DNA from: Isoetes taiwanensis
Lineage: Eukaryota > Streptophyta > Lycopodiopsida > Isoetales > Isoetaceae
DNA: 64,000 bases
Reading direction: 5' to 3'
Assembly: GCA_021234155.1 (NCBI GenBank)
Contig: JAJEKV010000127.1
Span: 434,001 to 498,000 of the forward strand
In this document: positions 33,425-44,637 of the stretch, piece by piece
Layout: every line of letters begins with the position of its first letter
How positions within the stretch are numbered: the stretch's first letter is position 1
The notes under the pieces: model-generated
Database searches by the model: none
Seen by the model: only the letters and a program-made list of their open reading frames with translations
What the model was told of the DNA's origin: nothing
Made by a program: the position numbers and the translations under genes

Positions 33425-36258
33425 TCTTTGGTGTTGCCAGATGGCGCTCTTATCTCCGATCCGGTGAATCTTAAGCAGTATCTTCATCATCACTTTTCTT
33501 CATTCTTTGCACGACACCCATTGCCCTTTCAGAAGGACATGCAATTGGCCGTGTTGATCAAGGTGCGTCGCATTGTTTCTGAAGAGCAGAGGTTGCTTCT
33601 TGAGTCCAATATCATGAAGGAGGACTTAAAAACAGCTGTGGCTCTCTTGAAAAGGGATAAATGCCCTGGTCTTGATGGCTTTCCTATTGAATTCTTTTAG
33701 AAGTGTTGGGACTGGTTGGAGGATAACATATATGATGCCTTTTGTGAGTTTCAGAGATTTAGGAGCCTTGATAAGATTTTGAATATAGGTTGTATCTCTC
33801 TCATTCCAAAGAGCAAGGAACCCAAGACGATTTCTGACTGGCGACCTATTACATTGCTTTCCTCTGTGTACAAGATCTTTGTTAAGACATTGGCAGAAAG
33901 AGTCTGAGACATCTTGGCTGATGCTATCTCGTCAACACAATCTGGTTTTCTCCCTCGTCGTTGTATTCTCAACAATGTGGCTGCTGCATATGAAGGAATA
34001 TATTGGGCCCGGTTACAGGGTCATAGAGCAGTGTATCTTAAGCTTGATTTTGCTAAAGCTTACGATAGTGTTGATTGGGGTTTCTTGGAGAAGTGTCTTC
34101 TTGCACTTGGATTTGGGGAATCATTCACAAGGAATGTCATGAAGCTCCATACATCAGCCAGATCTACTGTCCTTTTCCAGGGCGAGCCATCTGATATTTT
34201 TGTAGCGGGTAGAGGAATTCGGCAAGGCTGTCCCTTAGCACCCTTGCTTTTCACAATTGTTGCAGAAGTATTATCCCAGCTCTTCTCCGTGGCTACCCAA
34301 GATGGCATTATTCAAGGCCTGGGCAAAAGTATGCTAGTGGGTATCAAAAAAACGCGGCCCCAGCACTTAGATCAGCACCCTGGATGTACTATTCTATCAT
34401 AGTATTCCACTTGTTATTAGTTGGAGTTGTTACATATTTCTATTGATTACCTAATTACCATCTGCTAGTACCAGTAACACCTTAAACAAGCTGCCATATG
34501 GGGTGCTATATCTTTGTCACAAGATGTGGGCCTTTGCTTTTGATACCCACCAGCATACTTTTGCCCGCCTCCCAATGGACGATGGTTCTCAAGAGGTATG
34601 TAACCAATATGCCGATGACACTTTTTTGTTCCTAATTGCCGAGGCTGAGAATCTTCGTAATGCTAAGCTGTTATTAGACACATTCTCCTTAGCATCAGGA
34701 GTTCTTGTAGGGTGGCAAAAATGTACAGCTTTGTGGACGTTGGACAGTCCCATCCCTCCCTGTATTTTGGACTATCCATAGAAGATTCTTCTGCATGGCA
34801 ATACCACAAAGTTGCTTGGTATCCCGCTTGGAATTCACGTCTCGCTCGAGATGCTTGGGATGAAATCATTAGTGGGTTGCAAAAGCATTTGTTTTGGTGG
34901 AATCTGACTAAACCGGTCCATGCCCTAGAGAATCACGTGGCTAAATGTGTTCTTAGTAATACTCATGTCTACATGGCGTCGCTCTATTGGCTCATGATGT
35001 AAGATGGAGGAGATTGTGCGTATCGTCAGAAATTTTATTTGGGGTGGAAATGAGTTAGGAGCGGTGGTCAAGGTAGCTTGGGCGAAATGCATTAGATCTA
35101 AGGCAGCTGGTGGTCTTGGTATGTTGGATTTTCACCTCCAAAGCAAGGTGATGATATCAAAGTTTATTTGGAGGATTTTCATTGGTAAGGATGATTCTCC
35201 TAGCCTGAAGTTGTTGGTGCAGTCGATTCAGCGTTGTCTCCCATTTCATAAGGCCACCATTAACCCCCCCTCCTTCCTTGGGCTTTGCTTTATCATATGC
35301 ATCCGTATTATTGGGACATTGTCAGGTCTCTTTTCCATATTAATCCCGAGGCATGTCTTCAGTTATCCACTCCATGCTGGTGGATTCCTTTGCAGGACAC
35401 TCCAGAGAATGTGCCTCTAAGTGTGGTTGTTCATCCAAAGACACAATGATGATGGATAGCAGCTGGTATAAGCACTATTGCAGCTTGGTATAAGTCTGGT
35501 CATCTCATGTCATGGGAAGCATTTAGAACAAAGTTCTTGTTATACAGATGGGACAGAGTAATCTGGAATCATATTGCTGCATTGTTGCCACAGGATTCTG
35601 GTCCACATCGTATGGGGTTGCCATCAGGATATCCAGCCAGGGCGGTTTGTGTCTTCTGTGTATAAACTGCTTGTGCATTCTGAAATCCTGCCTCCATCCA
35701 ATAGGTGGCATCTTCAGGTCCCTCAGCCACAATGGAAAAGTGTTTGGATATCGATATGGGATAAGCTGCTTCATCCCAAAGTAGTAGTTTTGTGGTGGCA
35801 AGTGATCCATAGATGCCTCAAAGTCAACAGGTTGGTCCATAAAATGGATAATCGGATTTCAGAGCTCTATCCTTTATGCCTGCAAAGGGTTGAGAGTATT
35901 GAGCATTGTTTTTTCTTGTGTGAGCGGCTTCGGCAGGCATGGTCTTGGTTGTTGACCCTATTTGGCACGTCTCGATCTAGCCAGCAAATTTTGCTTGCTA
36001 TCTATCCTGATGCTTGGCCCAATCTTTAAGGGCGTAGATACTGCAGATGAGATTGTTCTTCAGTGGGCGCAAAATAAAATTGTTATGGCTTACAATTGTT
36101 CTTCTCTTGATCAAGAGAAGAAAGTACTGATCTGGCATACTTACCTTCAGATTCATTCTTTTGCATATGCAGGTGGTTATGCTCAGTTGGATCGGTTTGT
36201 CCACTGGGGTTATAATCCTGTCTTTGCATTTTATGTTGCTCTAGTTCTTACTTGGTGA
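33425..36258 (+). pseudogene. LINE-A reverse transcriptase and zinc-finger region
   Basis: It continues from 32251. A linker (KQYLHHHFSSFFA) leads to thumb-side motifs (CPGLDGFPIEFF; SDWRPITLL). The catalytic LDFAKAYDSVDWG lies near 34045-34080 and GIRQGCPLAPLLF near 34215-34250. The YADD box (QYADDTFLFL) lies at about 34610, after a MITE at 34321-34566. The C-terminal zinc finger CLQRVESIEHCFFLC lies near 35880-35925. Stops (for example near 33700 and 33906) and several shifts break the ORF. Reverse transcriptase normally copies the LINE RNA at the nicked target. The pattern is that of the plant L1 clade. Confidence 0.88.
34321..34566. mobile_element. MITE copy C, TSD GCCT
   Basis: 246 bp, starting GGGCAAAAGTATGCTAGTGG and ending in its near-perfect inverse complement over 29 bp. 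It is flanked by GCCT at 34317-34320 and 34567-34570. Removing it restores the LINE-A protein frame across IIQGLPMDDGSQEV, just ahead of YADD. No ORF. Confidence 0.92.
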
Positions 36259-36263
36259 ATAAA

Positions 36264-36304
36264 GCTTGTCGTCCTTCCTTCCTTCCTTCCTTCCTTCCTT
36301 CCTT

Positions 36305-36337
<33 letters not shown>
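36264..36337. repeat. LINE-A tail: (CTTC)n and poly(A)
   Basis: Seven or so CTTC/CCTT units followed by 32 A residues (36306-36337), the 3' end of the LINE. Confidence 0.95.
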
Positions 36338-36338
<1 letters not shown>

Positions 36339-36346
36339 ACGCAATA

Positions 36347-36434
36347 TAACACAGACGTTATTCCTAATTGTAGATTTCAATGGGCCTATATAACACAGAC
36401 GTTATTCCTAATTGTAGATTTCGATGGGTGTACC
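36347..36434. repeat. 44-bp tandem duplication
   Basis: TAACACAGACGTTATTCCTA begins a unit at 36347 and again at 36391. It overlaps the right copy of the LINE-A target duplication. Confidence 0.85.
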
Positions 36435-36516
36435 ATTGTCTGATGACATCCTTATTCAAACGCACGGCACTAAACGCTTCTTTGTGTAACTATCCGAGAG
36501 TTGCAATATATGATGG

Positions 36517-36789
36517 ATGAACCTTATTACATTAATTGTGGTTGGCCTCGAGGGATCTGGACCAGCAATCTATAGTGCAGTTGCAGAGACGAAGTATTTT
36601 CCTGATTCGCTATACACACAAATCGAGGTATTAGATACACATAAACCATGTGCCGCATTATCATACCTTTTGCGCAAATATGATAATCCGAGATTCTCTC
36701 AGCCATTCACTACTTTTCGAGTGGAAGCAAAATGGGTTGAAGAAACATTGAAAGTTCTACTTTACAAAGTTTTCGATGACATGTCATGA
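36517..36789 (+). CDS. Hypothetical short ORF before Helitron
   Basis: 90-codon frame (possible alternative start). It contains EGSGPAIYSAVAETKYFPDS and KWVEETLKVLLYKVFDDMS. No known family is recognised. It lies between the LINE-A end and the first Helitron ORF and might belong to the Helitron 5' region or be a captured exon. Low confidence. Confidence 0.25.
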   Translation: MNLITLIVVGLEGSGPAIYSAVAETKYFPDSLYTQIEVLDTHKPCAALSYLLRKYDNPRFSQPFTTFRVEAKWVEETLKVLLYKVFDDMS

Positions 36790-37171
36790 TATACTGTTTC
36801 TGACAGTTTTTATTTCATCTATACTGGATCGTATGTAAATATTGATTTCGGTGAAGTTTCAGTTGTTTATGCATTTTCACACATTATATAGATATATATG
36901 TAAATGTAAATAATAAATATATAAATATGTATGAGTTTTTATCGTTGTATTTGTTTCATATTAATTATTGGTGGTTTCTATATATTATCAACGAGATATG
37001 TTTTTTTCAAGCTTGTGTTTATATGAATGCAGGAAGTTATCACTCGTTGTGGTATAAGCTGTGCATGGCTTGAATGAGTTGATACACGCATCAAAACGAT
37101 AAAAAATAAGTAGGTATTTTTGTATTGCTACAGAGTCACACTAGACTATACTGCAATTTATTGTCGCCGCG

Positions 37172-37916
37172 ATGCCTCGTCAAGATTGGTTGGCAAGAAT
37201 AAGTGAGGAAGATACAAAAAAAATCCGAGAGAAAGAGAAGGAATTAAAGAGACAACGGTTTGTAACTGAGGACTCTAGAAACAAAATCCGTGAAAGGGAT
37301 AGAGAGAGGAAAAGAGCATTATTTGCAAATCAAAATTCTATTGAAGTAAAAGCACCTATAGATGCCAATATTGAAAAAAAAAAAAAGAGAACGTGAGAGA
37401 CTCGTAAATGTTGCACCTGAGTCAGTTGATCATACTGCAGATTATGAAGATGTAAATGCATGTGCACCTGCATCGACTGGCTGCTCTACTGAGGCAGCAG
37501 CACAAACTTTCTCAGTGGAACAACCCAGAATACTGTGTATGGCCCCGGTAAGACATGAGAGATTAGTAGATGTTGCAAGGAAACATCAACGTATAAGGGA
37601 GTCAGAGAATAGAGTTGAGAACTCAGATCAACGAGATAGGCTCATAAATGTTGAAAGGAAATGTCAGACCAAGGACGTAAATGAGGAACATCCTTCAGAG
37701 AGTTGTTTTGTTGAAATAAGTACATGTGCACCTGAGTCAGTTGATCATACAACAGATTATACAGATATAAGTGCATGTGCACCTGCATCGACTGGGTGCT
37801 CTACTGAGGCGGTAGCACAAACTGTCTCAGTGGAGCAGCCCACAGTACTGTGTATTGCCCCGGTGAGACGTGAAAGATTAGTGGATGTTGCAACTTGCAA
37901 GGAAACATCGACATAG
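37172..37916 (+). pseudogene. Helitron N-terminal basic region with 105-residue duplication
   Basis: It starts MPRQDWLARISEED and has a Lys/Arg/Glu-rich helix-forming stretch (KIREKEKELKRQRF; RNKIRERDRERKRALF) typical of Helitron N-termini. A poly(A) run near 37374 shifts the frame. A segment around ACAPASTGCSTEA is present twice, 315 bp apart (for example GTCAGTTGATCATAC at 37421 and 37736), an in-frame duplication. Confidence 0.7.
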
Positions 37917-38832
37917 CTTATGTTCTACCACATCCATGGTAGACGTGTGCTCAGTTGATCAAACGACTGCAGGCACAAGTAGTTTACCTATTGCACAACT
38001 CAAATATAATGATATTCTTGGTTCCGTAACAGAGTCAGATGATAGAATTGAGAACTCAGATCAACGAGATCTAGCACACTGGCGTGCATGTGCACGACGT
38101 ATGAACTTGGCGATGAATAGAACTTATGTAATGTGCACATGGAATAAGAGATGCACATATTGTCAAACCGTGCTGCTCAACATTGAGCAAAATGGTTTTT
38201 GTTGTAATAATGGAAGATGGTTACTTCCATCGTTATTGCCTTTGCCTACAGTATTAATCAATTTGTACAACACACCTGGTTTCGCTGCAGAAGCTAGAAG
38301 AATAAACAAGTTGTTTTGTTTCAGTGTACTTGGAGTTGATGGCAGCTTTGTGAACTTAGATTTTCCGTCTTCTATTGCGATCAAGGGTCGCACACATCAT
38401 AGATTATTCCCTACAACAGATATTGGGAATCCTATACATTGGTATGTCTACGATGAGCCGCAGCGTTACATACATGCACGTAGTCAAAGAGTGCCATTCC
38501 AATGGATTGCGACAGTTGGATCAGCTCTTAACCAATTAAACCCATTCATACGACACCTTCGAACTATGGGAAGTATGGATATGCCATCGTCGTACATAAC
38601 AATAGAAGGAGCTGTTGCTATTAATGAAATTGCATCTATTGCCGAGGTCAACAATACAGCAGACATTCGACCTCGCATTGCTGGATTCTGGGTGCGGAAC
38701 CAAGGAGAACCGACCTTCATAAATATCCTTGATCCCATGTATGAACCACTTCAATACCCTTTGTTCTTTCCCCATGGCACATTAGGATGGGGACCTAAAA
38801 ATGAGTACAATTTGACGCAATTGCAATGGTAA
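37885..38832 (+). pseudogene. Helitron-like N domain
   Basis: 315-codon frame. It has a zinc-binding CTYCQTVLLNIEQNGFCC region, GRTHHRLFPTTDIGNPIHWY and FWVRNQGEPTFINILDPMYE, and ends in QYPLFFPHGTLGWGP. This is the region preceding the Rep nickase in Helitron transposases. It is open throughout, then a TAA at 38830 separates it from the next part, where normally the ORF continues. Confidence 0.85.
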
Positions 38833-38862
38833 AGGACAAGGTTATTACATGAAGATCGGTTC

Positions 38863-39952
38863 TTGCAGTTACGTCGACTCTGCGGAGAATACCTAGTAGA
38901 TAGAAATTCAAGAGTTGAGGATGCCCACCTAAATTATTTTAAAACAACGGCATTCTGCAATAGAAGAATACAGTATGACGAGGACTATTCCGAACACGAT
39001 AACGATGATGAAAATGACATTATCTTATCTGCATCGTTCTTGGGTTGTAAAAGATGGTGTTCGGTACAAGTAGCAGACGCATTAGCACTCTCAAGGGCAA
39101 AAGGTCGTCCTACCCTATTTATTACGATGACGACAAACACAGATTGGCCCGAGATACGAACTGCACTTAGGCCAGGACAAAATGCATCTAATGCTTCCAT
39201 GATCGTAGTTCGGTGTTTCCACAATAGACTACAACGACTAAAAGACTTGCTACAAAAATTCTTTCAATGTATATCATATATGATACATGTTGTAGAGTTC
39301 CAAAAATGAGGATTGCCCCACGCTCACCTTGTGCTGTGCACAAAACCTGATATACGGATCGATTGTATCGATGAGATCATTTCTGCTGAGCTGCCATCGG
39401 ATCCAGTCCTTCGAGCCCAAGTACAAAAGTTCATGATTCATAGGCACACAGAGAGATGTTCTTCTAACAACTCTTCCTATTGTTACAACTTCCCAAAGCC
39501 CGTGAATCCCACGACATATCTCGATTCGAGAGATTATGTACAATATAGAAGAAGAAATGCAGATGAGATGTGGGTAGTCCCGTACAATGCGTTCTTGCTC
39601 CATGAGCTAGATTGCCATATCACCATATCAACGTTGGTTCGATAGTGCCAACTTTCGAGTAACACAAGATAATGAGTCTGCAGGTCAATCTTCATCAAGA
39701 AATAGTCAATCAACTCAATACATGTCATGTACTTCGTTAGCAAATGAAGGGCTAGGAATAGAAACGTCTAGAGATTCTTTCAAAAATATATCACCGGATA
39801 AACCTACAAGACCAAATGCTAGGAATGAAATACGGGACTACGTGAATGGATGGTATCTGTCTGCCATGGAGGCATCGTGGAGAATAATGTCCTATCATAT
39901 AACAGATAAATCGCCATCCGTCAGATGTCTCCCACTACACCTACGGTTATAA
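38863..39952 (+). pseudogene. Helitron Rep (HUH nickase), tyrosine motif deleted
   Basis: It contains GRPTLFITMTTNTDWPEI (Rep motif 1 region), then after a stop PHAHLVLCT, where the HxH of the HUH nickase is seen. WVVPYNAFLLHELDCHITI follows. The expected segment with the two catalytic tyrosines (the KYxxKYxYKG block) is absent. The sequence jumps near 39640 to FRVTQDNESAG and on to EIRDYVNGWYLSAMEASWRI. Without the tyrosines no nicking is possible. Confidence 0.82.
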
Positions 39953-40095
39953 AATACAAATTCACTCTTGGACTACTATTTTTCACGGCCACTAGATTCT
40001 GAGTTTGATTCTCTCACGTACATCCAATATCACGAACAATACACGCTGCGTCCATATAATGGGACATCTATCTTGCAACATGTGAGTATCTATAC

Positions 40096-41917
40096 ATGAG
40101 AAACATTGTCAAGAAGAGATCTATGCAACCGATTATATGTAGCATACGTTTATTATTACCTCGGGTTGGTGAAGCATTTTATTTAAGACAAATCCTAATA
40201 CATCGGCCTGTAAGAACATGGGATGAAATCAAAATCGTAAATAATTTGGAACATGAAACTTATCGACAAGCTGAAGAAGCACATGGACTACTTGCAGCAT
40301 GTAACGAGGCAACGCTGATTATGGAAGAAGCAACATCGTTGTCTCTAAGTCCCACACAACTACGATTTTTATTTGCAATAGTATTACTTGATCAAGCACC
40401 AGCACTCGAGATATGGAGTAGATTCCGAATACCGATGAGCATTGACTTGCTAGACCATGAATACTCAAATGATGAAACAGTTGCATTTAACGAATCACTC
40501 CACCTAATCAATAATATATTGATTTAGCATGGCACTAACATCGTAGCCTTCGGATTACAATTGCACGCTCGTCTCGTAAGAGATGTAATGCATGAGTTAT
40601 CTACGTTTGCCGATCATGGAGCTTATTTAGAATCTGTAGCAGAGATGTCAAGCGCAATGAATGCTAATCAATTAGAAGTATATACTTATATACGAGACGA
40701 GATAAAACAGATACAGAGCAAGCAACCAATATTTGTAAATGGCAAGGCTGGTATAGGAAAAATGTATGTTCTTAATTGTATATGTTTATTGATACGCGGG
40801 AACAAGGATATAGTGCTTCCATGGGGAACAACAGCACTTGCAGCTCTTCAATACCCAGGAGGTCGAACTGCTCACTCGCTTTTTTTAATACCAGTTGTAG
40901 AATAGGCCTACATTCATTATTAGAACGGGATCCAGGAGCCGCTGAACTTCTTATTGTAGCAAAAACGATAATTTGGGATGAATTCCCAATGGCTAGTAAA
41001 GCAGTTATAGAGAGTCTACACAACCTCTTGCAACAGTTGTGAAAAAATAGTTCTCCCTTTGGAGCAAAACACTTCATAGCTTCTGGAGATTTTAGGCAAG
41101 TAGCACCTGTCGTTAAGGGCAGCACGAAATGCGGGTGATCCTGAGCTGATGCAGTATGTCGATAATATAGGAGAAAACTGGCAGGAATCGACAGTTTCAT
41201 TAGACATGTTTAACACAACTACCAAAATTGCAGACGCAGAAGACTTTCTGTATCCGTCTAACATCTTGAAGAATCCAAGCCAATGTGAGAAACGAGCATT
41301 CCTGTCTCCTATCAACAAGCACGTCAAAGATTTCAACGAGCATACGCTAGACAAAGTGTGCAACAGAAGTAAGAAATATTATAGCCACGATCACATCAGT
41401 GAACAAGATGAAATCATGTACGACCACCCTTATGCAACGTCAGATTTTTTGAACAATTTCACGCATTCTGGCATCCCCGAACACGAACTGAATCTTAAAG
41501 TAGGAGCAATATGCCACGTTATGAAACGACTTGACACAGAAAAAGGTCTAGTAAAGAATGCAAGAGTCATGATCACATCAATGCATGATAAGTTCGTAAT
41601 GGTAAAAGTACTAGGGTCAACAATGCACATATCCTATTTCGAGAATTGACTTCTTTTACCAACCAGAAAATAGACCATAGACCATCCACAGACGCCAGCT
41701 ACCATTGCGACTAGCATATTCCACCACCTTCAATAGCTGCCAAGGATTAACGTTGGACCGTGTTGTCCTTGATTTACGTACAAATATCTTTGCACACGGT
41801 CAATTATACACAGCCCTCACACGCATACGAAAGAGGGAAGATGTACTCATCCTCCTATCTTCGGATGACACAGCAAAACATACCGCAAATGGCGTCTACA
41901 AAGAACTACTTTGCTAA
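40096..41917 (+). pseudogene. Helitron Pif1-type helicase
   Basis: Frames at 40096-40527, 40561-40905, 40905-41042, 41149-41649 and 41705-41917 follow a Pif1 helicase. The order is QLEVYTYIRDEI, Walker A as NGKAGIGKMYVL, DEFPMASKAVIESL (motif II), a middle domain, and FNSCQGLTLDRVVLDL with YTALTRIRKREDVLIL (motifs V-VI). In Walker A the Thr/Ser after the Lys is Met and GTGK reads GIGK, so ATP binding is probably lost. Confidence 0.88.
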
Positions 41918-42440
41918 CTAGCCAAGTTTTTTCTTATTATTACATCGTATATCCAGGTGCTTGCAACTTCTTCAATTCTCTTTTACAATGATATTGCCTA
42001 AATCCTTTTCTATGTTAATGTGCATTTTCTTTTCTTTAACCATTAATTAGGTAGGTACAGATGACTTCTTCAGCGTTATTCGAATATGAGATACATCAAG
42101 AAAAGAAAAGGAAAAAAAAATCTCCCTTTACGCACAAATGTCTTTGTAAACAGTCAATTACACAGCCTTCACACATATATGCAAGAGGTAAGATACCTCT
42201 TATACACCCGAATAACATAACAAAATAAACCACGAACTTTGTCTACAAAGGACTCCTTTGCTAACAAGCTAGTTTTTCCGTAACCATCATATATGCAGAT
42301 GCTTGCAACTTCTTCATGTCTCTTATACAGAGGTATGCTTTTCTCAATCCTTTTCTCTACTAACGTCTGTTTTCTTCAACCATTAATCAAACAGGTACAG
42401 ACGACTTCTTCAGCGTTATTCGGATAAGGTATGGCCCCCC
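41771..42440. repeat. Tandem duplication of Helitron 3' part
   Basis: The last helicase stretch plus about 200 bp downstream (41771-42100) recurs in diverged form at 42122-42440, with an offset of 340-354 bp. Shared phrases include ACAAATATCTTTG or ACAAATGTCTTTG, and GACTTCTTCAGCGTTATTCG at both right ends. The second copy is not coding. Confidence 0.8.
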
Positions 42441-42527
42441 AAAAAAAAAAACTCCATTCTCTGCCCATATGATAGATAATGTGCTATCTAATTACCATTG
42501 GATTCACGTCATTCATTTTTTAATAAA

Positions 42528-42712
42528 TAACATCGCCATGCCAGCCTAATGGTCAAGCTATTGGTAATGGGTGACCCCCATCTGTCATTGGATGTAAAAA
42601 ATAAGATCAGATAAATGAAAAGAACATCTATCGCGATGACAGTCTAGTGGTCAAGCTATTGGTAATGGTTGACCCCATCCAATGCCCAAAACCCGCTTGA
42701 ATCTCTTGCAAG
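42528..42712 (+). mobile_element. tRNA-derived SINE, one head repeated
   Basis: The phrase GTCAAGCTATTGGTAATGG occurs near 42552 and 42650 with similar flanks. The second copy has an A-box-like TCTAGTGGTCAAGC and, about 45 nt on, a B-box-like GCTTGAATCTC. This is the layout of a Pol III SINE head. The first copy lacks the B-box half. End points are uncertain. Confidence 0.5.
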
Positions 42713-42812
42713 CATCTTAGCTTGTTGAGATTGCCAATTTACTTGACTCTATCAGACAAGCATTTTGTAGTTGATGAAGGCTTTACACAAAAAAATGTTT
42801 TTGTGTCGGCAG

Positions 42813-43165
42813 ATATTTGATCATTTCCACAGATTTTGGGAAAATAATCTGGATAAAATGCGCCCATATGATACTCGCACACATCAGGGTTTTTAAGGCA
42901 TCTTATGATTCGAACTAGACGGTAATATATCATTGTATGTTGTGGTTGAAGTATAGTTTTTAAGTTTCATGAGCTTAACTAATATTTTCTTTTATTGATG
43001 ATGTACTGCTCTTATATTGCTTTTAAGCTTTCAAACTTTCTTTCTAGCCATGCAAAGACGAGGGATCTACAACTCATAGTCAATTTTGTGACTTCAGAGT
43101 ACAAGGCTCATCTATTGCAACCTATTGTTGATGACCTTGTGGCTAGGTATCCTGAAGTGGCAAGT
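42813..43165 (+). pseudogene. TrmA/RumA-type RNA methyltransferase, two internal exons
   Basis: Exon 42813-42921 follows a GGCAG acceptor and reads IFDHFHRFWENNLDKMRPYD, then THQG and, after a one-base deletion, LRHLMIRT, ending at ACG/GTAATA. Exon 43048 to about 43165 follows TTTCTAG and reads HAKTRDLQLIVNFVTSEYKA, then LLQPIVDDLVARYPEV. Phases fit (CG then C). These are the segments that directly follow ANQ of the exon at 63103-63279 in this protein family, but they lie on the opposite strand 20 kb away. The enzyme family makes 5-methyluridine in RNA with SAM. The SAM-binding domain is not seen here. The deletion and the orientation suggest a broken gene. Confidence 0.8.
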
Positions 43166-43169
43166 TCCT

Positions 43170-44420
43170 TCCCCTGTTCGTAATTTTCGTTCTTAATGTA
43201 TTTTCTGGCTATATCTATGGTGGCAGTTTTTATAGATGATAACAGGAGACAAGTATTTCTCCCTGGCCCAGCATGTTGCTGCATTTGCCTTTCACCAATA
43301 AAATGTTTGTCCTTTCTGATTACTTCAACTCCCAATTTCTCTACGTCTTCATGCATTTTTATAAAAAAAACAAGCTGATCTGAAAATCGTTTATAAGTTA
43401 GGGCACGCATGCACTATCATCATGTAGCAACTTTCATATCCCAAGCTTCCAGATGGACTTTCATATCCCAAGCTTCTGTTTATAAATTTAACACCGGAGC
43501 ACTAAACAAAATGTAGCCAGCTTGGAAGGTAATATTTGGAATTGTGACTTATCATATATTTGTTGTCAATGGTTAAAAACAGAATCTCATTTCCTACAGA
43601 TATTACATTAGGCACACATGCAATACATATATTCAAATCCATTAAGTCCATCTTTATTCAAGAAAATTCATTAAGCCCACATTTCGTCTTTTGCAATGTT
43701 TCGTTTCTAAACGGCAAGAGCCATGAACACAGGTTTAATATTTAATTGCACACACAATTAGAATCATCTAAGTACTTTTAAAGGAAGCTCTAATTAATGG
43801 TGCAAAGTACTTTTCAAGATAGCTACAAAGGTGCAACACACAATGAACAAGTTGTCTTTTAAAGGTAGCTCGAATTAAAGGTGCAAAGTACTTTTCAAGA
43901 TAGCTACAAAGGTGCAACACACAATGAATAAGTTGTCTACAATCACATTAGAAAACACAATAAATGCAATAAATACAATGCCTTCAAAAGTTACATGATG
44001 TTGTTAACATATCCATAGCCACAACACATTCACGTTCATATACAAGCAACAAAAGAGAGTGATAATATGAGATTTAGCACACAACATCAAGAACTCACAG
44101 ACATCGATATTTGCAATGTAGAGGTTTCCAAAATGATTCAACGGCCCAAAAATTACTGTAAGCAAATGCATATACTTCCAATATTTGCACAGGTTGGCAA
44201 TATTTACAGGTTCCCAAATCCCCAACAGTGCTGGACATAGATTATGTTAGTGTGCCCATTTTATGGTATAGTGTAAGGCATAACCTAATAAATATATTTT
44301 CCAATTTATATGCAATAATCCCCAAAACAGGGGGGGGATATAATTACACAGATGCGTACAATTTTAGAGTTGCATGTGCTAGAATTGTACTTATGACTCA
44401 CAATACCTATCAATCATGAA
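43170..44420. other. No further exon recognised; flank of region R
   Basis: I searched this stretch for the next exons of the methyltransferase (SIVNNVN and the SAM domain) without success. Short frames on both strands have no recognisable motifs. Confidence 0.45.
43776..43938. repeat. 81-bp tandem duplication
   Basis: A unit beginning TTTTAAAGGWAGCTC and ending AAGTTGTCT occurs at 43776 and 43857 with few differences. Confidence 0.9.
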
Positions 44421-44434
44421 ATTCTAGAATGGGA
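44421..44434. repeat. Palindrome A, half copy
   Basis: ATTCTAGAATGGGA followed by CTCGCATGAAACC; only the right arm remains, at the left boundary of region R. Confidence 0.8.
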
Positions 44435-44560
44435 CTCGCATGAAACCAACAAACCGCCCTGTATACAATGTTTGGAAGAATAGAGAGGGTAGCCGACCAT
44501 AGGAACAATATCGGACTACCCCGTAAAAAGAAATGTGCACAGGCAATATAAAAGGGTAAT

Positions 44561-44637
44561 GGCGACAACTTCTCATCGGGATAAAAAACCCCGCCCTTTC
44601 GGGTTTTCGAGGAAAACCCTAATGAGAAATGGTCGCC
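44561..44637. repeat. Hairpin B, copy 1
   Basis: Left arm GGCGACAACTTCTCAT and right arm ATGAGAAATGGTCGCC pair at 13 of 16 positions. They enclose a core containing CCCCGCCCTTTCGGGTTTTC that forms its own stem (GGGTTTTC with GAAAACCC). The core is nearly identical to copy 2, while the arms are different. Confidence 0.85.

Larger units (their letters stand above)
27481..36353 (+). mobile_element. LINE-A, L1-type retrotransposon hosting nested insertions
   Basis: The element lies between two perfect copies of CAATATAACACA (27481-27492 and 36342-36353) and ends in a (CTTC)n run and a 32-nt poly(A). The second copy follows the poly(A) after a 4-nt CACG. Removing three inserts (28235-31692; 32252-33424; 34321-34566) leaves about 4 kb. 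That residue encodes, in order, an endonuclease, a reverse transcriptase and a zinc-finger tail. ORF1 is absent, so it is 5' truncated just ahead of the endonuclease. Frameshifts and stops show it is inactive. The closure of the reading frame at two insertion sites is strong evidence for the reconstruction. Confidence 0.9.
37172..41917 (+). mobile_element. Helitron (Rep-helicase element), inactive
   Basis: Rolling-circle transposon encoding, in plus orientation, a basic N-terminal part, the Helitron-like N domain, an HUH nickase and a Pif1-type helicase. It is split into at least eight frames by stops, shifts and a deletion. The HUH motif is present but the catalytic-tyrosine segment is missing. 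The helicase Walker A is altered. I could not find definite TC and CTRR ends. The 3' part of the coding region is tandemly duplicated beyond 41917. Confidence 0.9.
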
